Below are positions 52,076 to 60,966 of a DNA stretch of 64,000 nucleotides, piece after piece (the first letter of the stretch is position 1; the number at the start of each line of letters is the position of its first letter). The stretch spans positions 1-64,000 of the forward strand of contig CACKRG010000002.1 of the NCBI GenBank assembly GCA_902602515.1. Direction: 5' to 3'. The notes under the pieces are model-generated. The model was not told where the DNA came from and did not search any database. It saw only the letters and a program-made list of their open reading frames with translations. Both the position numbers and the translations under genes were made by a program. The DNA is from an uncultured Alphaproteobacteria bacterium (GTDB taxonomy: Bacteria; Pseudomonadota; Alphaproteobacteria; HIMB59; GCA-002718135).

Positions 52076-52090
52076 CTACTCTAAATTTTT
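51940..52090 (+). ncRNA. Candidate structured RNA with duplicated hairpin motif, ending in an intrinsic terminator
   Basis: About 150 bases. Plus-strand segments: GCCGGA 51940-51945; hairpin A CGTTTCTT/GAGGAACG (51953-51960 with 51968-51975, loop of 7); a perfect nine-pair central hairpin TTAATTATC/GATAATTAA (51985-51993 with 52007-52015, loop TTACCCGCCGTTT); hairpin B TTTCTT/GAGAGG (52021-52026 with 52033-52038); terminator 52063-52090. Hairpins A and B share the pattern GTTTCTTA...GCCAAG, so the element is internally duplicated. GCCGGA can pair with TCCGGC at 52070-52075. G-U pairs in A and B favour the plus strand, but CTTGGC/GCTAAG on the minus strand is a rival fold. No known RNA family was recognised. 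Confidence 0.4.
52063..52090 (+). terminator. Intrinsic terminator of the candidate RNA
   Basis: TTTAGAGT (52063-52070) and ACTCTAAA (52078-52085) form a perfect eight-pair stem with loop CCGGCCT, followed at once by five T (52086-52090), the form of a Rho-independent terminator on the plus strand. It overlaps the stop codon and last codons of the minus-strand hydrolase gene. On the minus strand the stem is not followed by a T run, so it is better explained as ending a plus-strand transcript. Confidence 0.65.
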
Positions 52091-53062
52091 ATTAAAAAAA
52101 TCTTCCATCTTTTTAGAGTATACTTCTGGAAATTTAAACATAGCATCCACATGATAGGAGTCTTCAGCTAACCAAAACTCAGCATTAATATTATTTTGAT
52201 TTGTGTATTCCTTAAAATAATTAAAATGTCTTGTTAATACTCTAGTATCTAAATCACCGTGAGTAAAAAAATAGAATTGTTTATCTGATAATTTTTTAGC
52301 TGGAGATAGTTGCCTTGGGTCTATTCCAGTTAAAATTCTTCCAGCAAAACTTACAGCTGGTCCAAATTCTATGGCAAGGCCATACCTTGCTATTTCATCT
52401 TTTAAAATCATATTGAATTCAGCAAGAGGGCTGTCAGCCCAAATTGCTTGTATCTGTGGCTCTGCATTTGCTGCAAAAATAGATGTACTAGCTCCAAGAG
52501 AAATTCCATGAAGGCCTATACTAGTAGACTTGAAACCAATTTGTTTTAAAAAGTCGAATGCACCAAGAATATCATTATACGACTTTAATCCTAAATCATC
52601 GTAACTGCTCACAGTATCACTTTGACCATAGTTTCTTAAATCTATTGTGAGAACATTAAAATTTTTATTAACTAAAAAACTTGTAATAATGTTAGACTCA
52701 GACTTACATTTACCATTTGGGCTTATACCATGTGTAACGATTATTATCGGTCTATTAGGAAAATAATTAAACAACCATCCATTAATCTTAATATCGGAGT
52801 CACGAGATTGAAAATACACATCTTGCCATTCATCTAAATAGTATTCTTTAAAGTTAAAGTTTTCTCTTACTAATTGCTGTGCCAAAATAGAATATTCATG
52901 TGAGTCAACTTTAGTGCTCCACGAATTTGGAAGAGATCCTTCATGTAAACCACATGTTGGATCTATTTTTAAAATTTGATAGGCCACATAGAAACCTATG
53001 GTAAAATAAAGTAATACTAATAAAACTATTGCACTAATAAAAATTCTAATAATGTATTTCAT
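52076..53062 (-). CDS. Membrane-anchored alpha/beta hydrolase
   Basis: 328 residues. Residues about 5-28 are a membrane anchor or uncleaved signal, so the rest probably lies in the periplasm. The hydrolase core shows 'IVTHGISPNGKC' (oxyanion region), 'DLRNYGQSD', 'GLHGISLGAS' with the nucleophile serine, 'DLDTRV' and 'EDSYHVDAMF' with the catalytic histidine, as in the YhhW/BEM46-like serine hydrolases. Substrate unknown. The start overlaps the zapE stop by one base; the stop lies inside the plus-strand terminator. Confidence 0.8.
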   Translation of the reverse strand: MKYIIRIFISAIVLLVLLYFTIGFYVAYQILKIDPTCGLHEGSLPNSWSTKVDSHEYSILAQQLVRENFNFKEYYLDEWQDVYFQSRDSDIKINGWLFNYFPNRPIIIVTHGISPNGKCKSESNIITSFLVNKNFNVLTIDLRNYGQSDTVSSYDDLGLKSYNDILGAFDFLKQIGFKSTSIGLHGISLGASTSIFAANAEPQIQAIWADSPLAEFNMILKDEIARYGLAIEFGPAVSFAGRILTGIDPRQLSPAKKLSDKQFYFFTHGDLDTRVLTRHFNYFKEYTNQNNINAEFWLAEDSYHVDAMFKFPEVYSKKMEDFFNKNLE

Positions 53063-54099
53063 TAATCTGGTTTCACAATTGTCATTTCATATAGTCTGCT
53101 AGCGGTTCTTTTGAATTCTTCAGCAAGATTAGTAATACTATTTAAAGAATTAATAGGCTTAGATGCCAATATAACTATTGAACAATTATTCTGATAAAGC
53201 ATATCAATTAAGCTTATAAATCTGCGGCAGGAATCTTTTTTTTCTTGATTAAACTCTGGAACATTATTTAGAAAAATTAATCTAAATTTTTTTGCTATAT
53301 TATCATAATCTAAATGACTTAAATTATCTTCACAAATTTTATCAAAGTCTGTCATTAATATATTTGATGAACATTTATTAAATATAATTTCTCTACTATT
53401 AGATTTTACACTTATGGTTGTAATATGTGAATTGTCTACAAACCGATTAAAAAGCTTGTTAAATTCATCATTTGTTTCTTGATTAATAGGAGTAAAGTAT
53501 GTTTTTGATTGATTAAGTGTCTCCCTCCTATAGTCTGTATTAATATTGATATTGATAATTTCATAATTTTTTTTTATTATATCAATAAAAGGCAAGAAGT
53601 CATTTCTTTGGAGTCCATCTTTATACAAATCATCAGGATGAAAATTTGATGAAATAATCAAAAATATTTTATATTTTGATAAAAAGAAAAAAATTTTTTT
53701 AATAATTAATGCATCTACAATGTTAAAAATATGCATTTCATCAACAAAAAGTATTTTAAATTTTTTCCCCAAATTTTTTATATAATCTTCAATTGCTTCA
53801 TCTTTACTTGATGAATCTTTAATAACTCTATGAATCTCTATCATTAAATTATTAAAATGGATTTTGGTACCCACTTTTGAATTTTGATAGAAAAGATTTA
53901 AAAGAAATGTTTTTCCTGTGCCAACTTTTCCATATAGATAGATACCATTCTTTTTACTACTGTTTGAGAAAAGATTGTTTTTTTTATTTTTATTCCAAAT
54001 ATTATCAATTTTTTTTAATACATCTAATTGTGATCGATTTGATTTAATAAAATTATTTTCGACAAAACTATTGTATTGATCAATAACAGTAAACGACAT
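53062..54099 (-). CDS. zapE: Cell division protein ZapE (AFG1-like ATPase)
   Basis: 345 residues. Walker A 'GIYLYGKVGTGKTFLLNLFY' near residue 52, Walker B 'KILFVDEMHIFNI', sensor 'IISSNFHPDDLYKDGLQR' and the C-terminal 'EFKRTASRLYEM' are AFG1/ZapE hallmarks. It is an ATPase that acts on the Z-ring in E. coli and in mitochondria aids respiratory complex turnover. In Alphaproteobacteria it normally stands beside mdh/suc genes, as here. Its ATG overlaps the stop of the small 50-codon ORF by one base. Confidence 0.92.
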   Translation of the reverse strand: MSFTVIDQYNSFVENNFIKSNRSQLDVLKKIDNIWNKNKKNNLFSNSSKKNGIYLYGKVGTGKTFLLNLFYQNSKVGTKIHFNNLMIEIHRVIKDSSSKDEAIEDYIKNLGKKFKILFVDEMHIFNIVDALIIKKIFFFLSKYKIFLIISSNFHPDDLYKDGLQRNDFLPFIDIIKKNYEIINININTDYRRETLNQSKTYFTPINQETNDEFNKLFNRFVDNSHITTISVKSNSREIIFNKCSSNILMTDFDKICEDNLSHLDYDNIAKKFRLIFLNNVPEFNQEKKDSCRRFISLIDMLYQNNCSIVILASKPINSLNSITNLAEEFKRTASRLYEMTIVKPD

Positions 54100-54251
54100 T
54101 ATTTTTTACCCAAAAAAGAGGATAGCTTTTTTAATGTTTCATTTTCTGAATTTGAAATTTTATTCATTTCTTTCTTTTTTTTAAGTCTTTTATATTCTTT
54201 TAAAAGAAAAGTTAAACTTTCTGATATATCTTTTGTTGTATCCTTAATCAT
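54099..54251 (-). CDS. Small 50-residue charged protein nested between MFS gene and zapE
   Basis: This ORF is below the length limit of the supplied track. It reads 50 codons on the minus strand, starting 'MIKDTTKDISESLTFLLKEY' and ending 'KKLSSFLGKK', followed by TAA. Its ATG overlaps the MFS stop by eight bases (ATGATTAA) and its TAA overlaps the zapE ATG by one base (TAATG), the signature of translational coupling. It is Lys/Glu-rich, likely helical, with no membrane span. I do not recognise a family. The overlap at both ends is the main evidence; expression is unproven. Confidence 0.55.
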   Translation of the reverse strand: MIKDTTKDISESLTFLLKEYKRLKKKKEMNKISNSENETLKKLSSFLGKK

Positions 54252-55434
54252 TTATATTTAGAGCGATTGGTAAAATAGTTGCAACTATAATTATAAATAA
54301 AGAAACAAATGAAATTAATCCAATACCAAAACCCCAATCAATTATATAACCAAAGATAACTGGAGATAAAGCACTAGCCAGTACACCAATTGCATGAAAA
54401 AGGGCTTTTACTGTACCTAAACTTTCTAATCCAAATAGTTCAGCCCATAGTGAGCCAATGAAAGGAGCTGTAATTCCAAGATTAAAACCATAAAGAGACA
54501 TATATAATAGTAGAAAGAAATAACTATCTAGCCAAATTAAAATTAGTAATCCAAAAAAAATTGGAAACAAAATGAATAATATTGCTTTTTTTGGATTTAG
54601 TAGATCTATTAGTGGGCCTCCTAAAAGCAGACCAAAAATAGAAAAACCACCTAAAAAAATAAATCCTACACCTAACATTTCTATAGTCCATCCTTTTTGA
54701 GTGAAAATAAAAATTTGATGAAACATTAAACCTGTGCCTATAAAAGAAAAAGCAGTTGTAATTGGAAGATAAATTAAGAAATTTTTATTTTTAATTACAT
54801 CAATAGTTTTCCATTTTTTACTATCTTTATTAATTGATTCTTTAAATTTTTCTTGTCTTGAGCTTTGATTGTTTAACGTAAAATATAAAACTGGTAAAAA
54901 GATTAACAAACTTAAAGAGCATAATAACCAGATTTGCTTGAAGTTAAAATAATAGTTTAAATAAATTACTAAAAAAGGTAGAAACATCACTCCTAACATT
55001 CCTCCAAGATTTCCAATAGATATAGCCTTGCCTCTATCTTTTCCAAAATATCTTGTCATTGTTGTTATTCCGGCATGATTCATTGCTCCTTGACCAAAAA
55101 ACCTTAATGAAAAAATTATTAAAAAAAGATAAATCACACTTGGTGGTAAAATATAAATTGCTAAACATGAAATAAACAATCCTAGAGTCACTAACAAAGA
55201 ATAAATTCTTAAATCAATGAAATCGATAAGTTTAGCAAAATTTATAAGCAATAATGAGCTTAATGTAGTGGACAATGCATATATTAAACCAAATTGGCCA
55301 TCTGTAAGAGAGTAAAGATTTTTTATATCATCATTAAAAAGTGCAATAAAAAATGTTTGACCATAACTAGCAAAAAAAATTATTAAAAATCCATAAATTA
55401 GTAGTTTTGGATCATGAAAGAAAAATTTTCTCAT
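54244..55434 (-). CDS. MFS-type transporter
   Basis: 396 residues with about twelve predicted membrane helices in two halves separated by a charged cytoplasmic loop near residues 185-210 ('SSRQEKFKESINKDSKKWK'). 'SLRFFGQGAMNHAGITTMTRYFGKDRGKAISIGNLGG' is the expected cytosolic loop pattern of the MFS_1 family, close to oxalate/formate-type or nitrate-type exporters. The substrate cannot be predicted. It overlaps the udgB stop by four bases and the small downstream ORF by eight. Confidence 0.85.
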   Translation of the reverse strand: MRKFFFHDPKLLIYGFLIIFFASYGQTFFIALFNDDIKNLYSLTDGQFGLIYALSTTLSSLLLINFAKLIDFIDLRIYSLLVTLGLFISCLAIYILPPSVIYLFLIIFSLRFFGQGAMNHAGITTMTRYFGKDRGKAISIGNLGGMLGVMFLPFLVIYLNYYFNFKQIWLLCSLSLLIFLPVLYFTLNNQSSRQEKFKESINKDSKKWKTIDVIKNKNFLIYLPITTAFSFIGTGLMFHQIFIFTQKGWTIEMLGVGFIFLGGFSIFGLLLGGPLIDLLNPKKAILFILFPIFFGLLILIWLDSYFFLLLYMSLYGFNLGITAPFIGSLWAELFGLESLGTVKALFHAIGVLASALSPVIFGYIIDWGFGIGLISFVSLFIIIVATILPIALNIND

Positions 55435-56111
55435 TTTTTATCCAAGTCTTTTTTAACTTTAATTAGTAAATTAACCATTTTAATTTTGTTTATCCTTCCT
55501 GTATTTACATTTCTAGGACTAGGGTGATAGCTGCCAATCAATACTTTATTGTCTGGAAGCTTGTTTTTACTTCCGTGACCAAAAATATAGTCTTTGTTTT
55601 TTATATCATAATTTTGTTTGTAGTAATTTATACAAGCATCATGTGCGATTTTACCTAAAGCTAATATAGTTGAGGTATTTGTTAATAGATTAATTTCTTT
55701 ATTAAAAAATTTAAAACAAGTTTTAAGCTCTGATGAAGTAGGTTTATCTCCTGGAGGAACACATTTTAGAGCTGTAGTTAGGTATAGATTTTTCAGAACA
55801 AGACCGTCATTTTTATTTATTGAAATTGGTTGATTACAAAAACCAGCTTCAAATAAACATTTAAATAGAAAGTCTGCCGACCTATCCCCAGTAAAAACTC
55901 TTCCTGTTCTATTACCGCCATGAGCTGCAGGAGCTAAGCCAACCATTAAAAGTTTAGCCTTTTGATCTCCATAACCTGTTATGGGTCTGCCCCAATATAT
56001 TTCATTTTTATATTGTTTTCTTTTTTCAGTAGCAATTTTTTCTCTAAAATTAACAAGACGGGTACATTGCTGGCAATCTACTATTGATTTATTTAATTTA
56101 CTTAATGTCAT
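55431..56111 (-). CDS. udgB: Family 5 uracil-DNA glycosylase (UdgB)
   Basis: 226 residues. The motif 'GLAPAAHGGNRTGRVFTGD' marks family 5, which lacks the usual catalytic polar residue in motif 1; 'GSYHPSPRNVNTGR' is motif 2. Cysteines at 'CQQCTRL' and downstream 'ALKCVPPGDK' and 'LKTCFKFF' supply the [4Fe-4S] cluster. It excises uracil and other deaminated bases, including from DNA of thermophiles and Actinobacteria/Alphaproteobacteria. It diverges from the DUF924 gene. Confidence 0.9.
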   Translation of the reverse strand: MTLSKLNKSIVDCQQCTRLVNFREKIATEKRKQYKNEIYWGRPITGYGDQKAKLLMVGLAPAAHGGNRTGRVFTGDRSADFLFKCLFEAGFCNQPISINKNDGLVLKNLYLTTALKCVPPGDKPTSSELKTCFKFFNKEINLLTNTSTILALGKIAHDACINYYKQNYDIKNKDYIFGHGSKNKLPDNKVLIGSYHPSPRNVNTGRINKIKMVNLLIKVKKDLDKK

Positions 56112-56141
56112 AAGGAAAATATTTATTTATATTACACCAAT

Positions 56142-56705
56142 ATGATTAATGAAAGAGCTAAAGCAATCTTAGATTTTTGTTTTATTGATACAAAACAGGA
56201 GCAATGGTTCATAAAGGATGAAAATTTTGATTTAAAATTAAAAGAATTGTTTATTTCAGATTACAATAAGGCGATTATCAATGAATATGATGAATGGCAA
56301 GATAACCCAGAAGAATGTGTAGCCTTAGTTTTAATTCTTGATCAATTATCCAGAAATTTTTTTAGAGGTAGTTCTCAAGCATACGATCAGGATTATAAAT
56401 GTAGATTAATTGTAAATGAGGCAGTTGATAGGGGATATTTGGAAGAAATGGATATGGAAAAAATACATTTTTTATTATTACCTCTTATTCATAGTGAGGA
56501 TTTAAGTGATCATATATTTGGCCACAAATTAGTAGATACATATTTAAAAAATCATAAAGAATATAAAAAAATTAAAAAAGCATGGAATGATCATACCATA
56601 GCAATTAAAAAATTTGGAAGATACCCTCATCGAAATAAATCTCTAAATAGAGTTTCTACAAAAGAGGAAGAATTATTTTTGAAACAACCTAATAGTTCGT
56701 GGTAA
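56142..56705 (+). CDS. DUF924 family protein
   Basis: 187 residues. 'VALVLILDQLSRNFFRGSSQAYDQD' is the conserved DUF924 core, near residues 58-83, with the N-terminal 'ILDFCFIDTKQEQWF' also typical and 'HFLLLPLIHSEDLSDH' following. The family is TPR-like and all-helical; no activity is established. A single gene between udgB (divergent) and tRNA-Arg. Confidence 0.87.
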   Translation: MINERAKAILDFCFIDTKQEQWFIKDENFDLKLKELFISDYNKAIINEYDEWQDNPEECVALVLILDQLSRNFFRGSSQAYDQDYKCRLIVNEAVDRGYLEEMDMEKIHFLLLPLIHSEDLSDHIFGHKLVDTYLKNHKEYKKIKKAWNDHTIAIKKFGRYPHRNKSLNRVSTKEEELFLKQPNSSW

Positions 56706-56720
56706 TAATCATTAATTATA

Positions 56721-56795
56721 GGTCTCGTGGTGAAATGGATATCACACGTGTCTTCGGAACATGGATTTGGGGTTCGAGTCCCTACGAGACCACCA
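56721..56795 (+). tRNA. tRNA-Arg (anticodon UCG)
   Basis: A 75-base tRNA with encoded CCA. Acceptor strands GGTCTCG and CGAGACC pair over seven positions, with discriminator A. The anticodon stem CGTGT/ACATG (one G-U) closes loop CTTCGGA, anticodon TCG, reading CGA codons as arginine. The T arm has GGTTCGAGTCC. asd converges and ends one base after the CCA end. Confidence 0.94.
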
Positions 56796-56796
56796 A

Positions 56797-57840
56797 TTAA
56801 ATAGTTATTTTTTCTGAGTACTTTGAAATTACTAGCTCAGCAATTTGAACAGCATTAAGTGCTGCTCCTTTACGCAAATTATCTGAGACTACCCATAAAT
56901 TCAAACCATTATCTATTGATTGATCATTTCTTATTCTACTAATATAAACTTTATCCTCTCCAGCAATTTCAACAGGAGTCACATAACCTTCGTCTTTTCG
57001 ATGATCAATTACTGAAATACCTTCAGAGTTAGATAATATTTCGTTAGCTTCTTTTTCATCTAATGGCGAGTCAAACTCTAAATTTATAGCTTCAGAATGA
57101 CCGATAAAAACAGCTGTTCTAACACAGGTTGCTGAAACATTAATTCCCTCGTCTAGAATTTTTTTAGTTTCATCAATCATTTTTTGCTCTTCTTCTGTAT
57201 TACCATTTTCTAAAAAAGCTCCAATGTGTGGAATGGCATTAAAAGCAATTTGTTTTGTAAACTTTTCTTTTTTTAATTCTTGGTTTGCATAAACATTTTG
57301 AGTCTGATTAAATAATTCATCCATGCCTGTTTTACCTGCTCCAGAAACAGCTTGATATGTTGATACAACAACTCTGTTTATAATTGCTTTTTCATGTAGT
57401 GGTTTTAATGCAATAACCATTTGTATAGTTGAACAGTTAGGATTTGAAATAATATTAGTTCTGTTTTCATCATCAAAAAATTCATCAAGTGCATTAGCGT
57501 TTACTTCAGGCACGATTAAAGGAATATTTTGTTGCATTCGAAAATGAGAGGTATTGTCTATAACAATACATCCTGATTTAGCTGCTTTTGGTGCATATTC
57601 TGCAGAAATTTTACCACCAGGTGAAAATAAACCAATGTGAGCTTTTGAAAAATCAAATTCTGATAAGTCTTCTACAACAATTTCTTTATCTTTAAACTCT
57701 ACTTTTTTGCCTTTTGATTTTGACGATGCAAGTAAATATAAATTGTCTATTGGAAAATCCCTTTGCTCTAATATTTGAACTATTTCTGTTCCTACCGCAC
57801 CTGTTGCTCCTGCTACTGCTATATTGTATTTTTGAGTCAT
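56797..57840 (-). CDS. asd: Aspartate-semialdehyde dehydrogenase
   Basis: 347 residues. 'VAGATGAVGTEIVQILEQR' binds NADP, the nucleophilic cysteine is in 'SNPNCSTIQMV', and 'HIGHSEAINLEF' -like 'VFIGHSEAINLEFDSPL' with the active-site His completes the site. It makes aspartate semialdehyde, precursor of lysine, methionine and threonine. It directly follows leuB with no gap and ends one base from tRNA-Arg. Confidence 0.97.
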   Translation of the reverse strand: MTQKYNIAVAGATGAVGTEIVQILEQRDFPIDNLYLLASSKSKGKKVEFKDKEIVVEDLSEFDFSKAHIGLFSPGGKISAEYAPKAAKSGCIVIDNTSHFRMQQNIPLIVPEVNANALDEFFDDENRTNIISNPNCSTIQMVIALKPLHEKAIINRVVVSTYQAVSGAGKTGMDELFNQTQNVYANQELKKEKFTKQIAFNAIPHIGAFLENGNTEEEQKMIDETKKILDEGINVSATCVRTAVFIGHSEAINLEFDSPLDEKEANEILSNSEGISVIDHRKDEGYVTPVEIAGEDKVYISRIRNDQSIDNGLNLWVVSDNLRKGAALNAVQIAELVISKYSEKITI

Positions 57841-58953
57841 TTAATTTCCAGATAGAATTTTTAATTCTTCAATAACAGCATTGCCCATTTCTTGAGTAGA
57901 GATAATTCTTTCTGCTCCATCTTTTATATCAGCTGTTCTTAAACCTTTTAGTAATACATTCTGTACAGCTTTCTCAACCATTTGACTATCTTCTTGCATA
58001 TCAAAACTATATTTCAACATCATAGCAAAACTCATGATCATTGCTAAAGGATTTGCTTTAGATTGACCAGCTATGTCTGGTGCACTACCATGAACGGGCT
58101 CATACATTGCTGCTCTAGTTCCATTTTCTTTAACTGGTCCAAGAGCTGCTGAAGGGAGCATTCCTAAAGATCCTGTTAGCATAGCTGCAGTATCACTTAA
58201 AAGATCACCAAATAAGTTATCTGTAAGAATGACATCAAATTGTTTTGGATAACGAACTAATTGCATTGCACAATTATCTGCAAGCATGTGTTCTAAATTA
58301 ACATCAGAATATTCCTTTTTGTGTAAATCTGTTACGGTTTGTTTCCAAAATAAACCTGTCTCCATTACATTTGATTTTTCTACTGATGTAACTTTATTAT
58401 TACGCAACTTTGATAAATCAAATGCCACTCGTGAAACTCTATTAACTTCAGATGTAGTATACAGTTGAGTATCAACTGCCTTACTTTCAGTCTCACTAAT
58501 TTTTGATATACCTCTTGGTTGTCCAAAATATACACCGCTTGTTAATTCTCTAATTATCAAAATATCTAATCCTTTAACAAGATCAGGTTTTAAGGATGAT
58601 GAATTTGAAAGAGCATCTAAAACAACAGCTGGTCTGAGATTAGCAAAGAGATCAAGGTCTTTTCTTAATCTTAATAAAGCTGCCTCAGGTCTTTTATCTC
58701 TTTCTACATTATCCCATTTAGCACCTCCTACCGCACCAAATAATACTGCATCACAATCCAAAGCTACCTGCATTGTTTCATCACTTATAGAATTACCTTC
58801 TTTATCGTATGCTGTACCACCAACTAATCTTTCAGAAATATCAAAAGATATAGATTTAGTCTTTTCCATCCAATCAATTATTTTTAATACCTCAGCCATA
58901 ACTTCATTGCCGATTCCATCACCAGGTAAAATTAAAATTTTTTTATTACTCAT
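57841..58953 (-). CDS. leuB: 3-Isopropylmalate dehydrogenase
   Basis: 370 residues. '[17 protein letters not shown]' opens the NAD domain, '[17 protein letters not shown]' and '[13 protein letters not shown]' bind substrate and metal, and '[15 protein letters not shown]' supplies metal-binding Asp residues. It oxidises and decarboxylates 3-isopropylmalate in leucine synthesis. It lies six bases after leuD. Confidence 0.97.
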   Translation of the reverse strand: MSNKKILILPGDGIGNEVMAEVLKIIDWMEKTKSISFDISERLVGGTAYDKEGNSISDETMQVALDCDAVLFGAVGGAKWDNVERDKRPEAALLRLRKDLDLFANLRPAVVLDALSNSSSLKPDLVKGLDILIIRELTSGVYFGQPRGISKISETESKAVDTQLYTTSEVNRVSRVAFDLSKLRNNKVTSVEKSNVMETGLFWKQTVTDLHKKEYSDVNLEHMLADNCAMQLVRYPKQFDVILTDNLFGDLLSDTAAMLTGSLGMLPSAALGPVKENGTRAAMYEPVHGSAPDIAGQSKANPLAMIMSFAMMLKYSFDMQEDSQMVEKAVQNVLLKGLRTADIKDGAERIISTQEMGNAVIEELKILSGN

Positions 58954-58959
58954 TTTTGA

Positions 58960-59562
58960 CTACACTATCCAAGGTTGGATATTGTGTATTTTTTCTTCGT
59001 GAACATCAATTTTTTTATTTTTTTGGAGCGTCAAACCAATATCATCCAAACCTTGTAGCAAACATTTTTTTCGAAATGCATCAATTTCAAATTTTATTGT
59101 TTTATCATTTTGATAAGTGATTTTTTGATTTTCTAAATCAACTGAAACATCATTTTTATTTTCTGCTTCATTCATTAATATATCTACATTTTGTTGATCT
59201 AACTTAATTGGCAGAATTCCATTTTTAAAACAATTATTATAGAAAATATCTGCGAAGCTTGGTGCAATTATTGACTTAAAACCAAAATCTAAAAGTGACC
59301 ATGGCGCATGCTCTCTACTTGATCCACAACCAAAATTTGCCCCAGCAATTAAAATTTTTGAAGTTTTATAAGGATCCCAGTTAAGAACAAAATCATTCTT
59401 TATGTTACCTTGAATATCGTATCTTAATTCATGAAATAAGTTTTTTCCTAAACCAGATCTCTTTATTGTTTTCAAAAATTGTTTTGGAATAATCATATCG
59501 GTATCGACATTAATCATTGGTAGTGGCGCAGGGATACCAATTATTGTTTTAAATGATTCCAT
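58960..59562 (-). CDS. leuD: 3-Isopropylmalate dehydratase small subunit
   Basis: 200 residues, the usual length. '[22 protein letters not shown]' and '[25 protein letters not shown]' are the signature segments of the aconitase swivel domain. It pairs with LeuC to isomerise 2-isopropylmalate to 3-isopropylmalate. It begins directly after the leuC stop. Confidence 0.97.
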   Translation of the reverse strand: MESFKTIIGIPAPLPMINVDTDMIIPKQFLKTIKRSGLGKNLFHELRYDIQGNIKNDFVLNWDPYKTSKILIAGANFGCGSSREHAPWSLLDFGFKSIIAPSFADIFYNNCFKNGILPIKLDQQNVDILMNEAENKNDVSVDLENQKITYQNDKTIKFEIDAFRKKCLLQGLDDIGLTLQKNKKIDVHEEKIHNIQPWIV

Positions 59563-60966
59563 TTATAAATCCTCTACTGTTGCAAAAAAACCTTTGATTG
59601 CAGATGCAGCAGCTATTGCAGGGCTAACAAGATGTGTTCTACCTTCTCTACCTTGTCTACCTTCAAAATTTCTATTTGATGTTGATGCACATCTTTCTTG
59701 TGGTTTTAGTTGGTCTGGATTCATAGCTAAACACATGGAACAACCTGGCTCTCTCCAATCAAATCCTGCTTCAATAAAAATTTTATCTAAACCTTCTTCT
59801 TCAGCTTGTTTTTTAACTAGACCTGAACCAGGAACGATCATTGAGTCTACAGAAACTTTTTTTCCTTCTACAACTTTAGCAACTTCTCTTAAATCCTCAA
59901 TTCTTCCATTAGTGCAAGAACCAATAAACACTTTGTCAATTTTAATTTTTTGTATTTCTTGTTTGGGTTCTAAGCCCATATATTCAAGAGAACGTTCCAT
60001 AGCCTTCTTTCTATTTGGATTAGTCTCTTCTAGAGGATTTGGTACTATACCATTTATAGCAACAACGTCTTGTGGGCTTGTGCCCCATGTAATTTGTGGT
60101 GAAATATCTTCAGCATTAATTAAAATTTCTTCATCATATTTTGCGCCCTCATCAGATGGAAGAGATTTCCAAAATTCTACCGCTTTATCCCAATTATCCC
60201 CTGATGGAGCGTACGGTCTACCTTTAATGTATTCAAAAGTTTTTTCGTCAGGAGCGATTAAACCAGCTCTAGCACCTGCTTCAATACTCATATTACAGAT
60301 TGTCATTCTTCCTTCCATAGAAAGAGAGGAAATTGCATTACCAGCATATTCAATAACATAACCAGTTCCACCAGCTGTTCCTATTTTTCCTATTATATGA
60401 AGAATAATATCTTTTGCTGTAACACCTAAGTTTAACTTACCTTCAACAGAAATTAGCATATTCTTTGCAGGCTTTTGAATTAAGGTCTGAGTAGCTAATA
60501 CATGCTCAACTTCACTTGTGCCAATACCAAAAGCTAATGCACCAAATGCTCCGTGTGTTGCTGTATGGCTATCGCCACAAACTATTGTCATACCTGGCTG
60601 AGTAATGCCTTGTTCTGGTCCAACTATATGAACTATACCTTGTCTGCTATCTAATAATGGAAAAAGTGTAACATCAAAATCTTTGCAATTTTTTTCTAGT
60701 GTTTCAACCTGAATTCTACTTTCTTTATTTTCTATACCTTTAGATCTATCTGAGGTTGGAACATTGTGATCAGCTACAGCAAAAGTACTTTCAGGCCTTC
60801 TAACTTTACGATTATTGTTTCTTAAACCTTCAAAGGCTTGAGGGCTTGTAACTTCATGAACAAGATGTCTATCGATATATATAAGACAAGTTCCATCTTC
60901 TTGTCTATCGACAATATGATGTTCCCAAATTTTATCAAAAAGAGTTTTAGGATTATTTATTGTCAT
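59563..60966 (-). CDS. leuC: 3-Isopropylmalate dehydratase large subunit
   Basis: 467 residues. Aconitase-type [4Fe-4S] ligands are in '[15 protein letters not shown]' and '[13 protein letters not shown]'. '[34 protein letters not shown]' is also diagnostic. The ATG at 60966 lies 14 bases inside the end of rplS, which couples a leucine-biosynthesis gene to the ribosomal operon. Together with leuD and leuB it covers two consecutive steps; leuA is not in the window. Confidence 0.97.
   Translation of the reverse strand: MTINNPKTLFDKIWEHHIVDRQEDGTCLIYIDRHLVHEVTSPQAFEGLRNNNRKVRRPESTFAVADHNVPTSDRSKGIENKESRIQVETLEKNCKDFDVTLFPLLDSRQGIVHIVGPEQGITQPGMTIVCGDSHTATHGAFGALAFGIGTSEVEHVLATQTLIQKPAKNMLISVEGKLNLGVTAKDIILHIIGKIGTAGGTGYVIEYAGNAISSLSMEGRMTICNMSIEAGARAGLIAPDEKTFEYIKGRPYAPSGDNWDKAVEFWKSLPSDEGAKYDEEILINAEDISPQITWGTSPQDVVAINGIVPNPLEETNPNRKKAMERSLEYMGLEPKQEIQKIKIDKVFIGSCTNGRIEDLREVAKVVEGKKVSVDSMIVPGSGLVKKQAEEEGLDKIFIEAGFDWREPGCSMCLAMNPDQLKPQERCASTSNRNFEGRQGREGRTHLVSPAIAAASAIKGFFATVEDL

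Noticed and set aside
51940-52090. 6S RNA, SRP RNA or glutamine (glnA-type) riboswitch identity for the structured element
   Set aside because: The two halves do not form the long interrupted 6S helix, the SRP domain IV signature is absent, and only a GGAACGCC fragment resembles the glnA motif, without its conserved GACGGAAGTAGG core.
54076-54261. Plus-strand 61-aa ORF with a hydrophobic middle
   Set aside because: It is antisense to the better supported 50-codon minus-strand ORF and to the zapE start, with no independent support.
59594-60361. 255-aa plus-strand ORF
   Set aside because: It is a shadow of leuC, which has complete aconitase-family motifs on the opposite strand.
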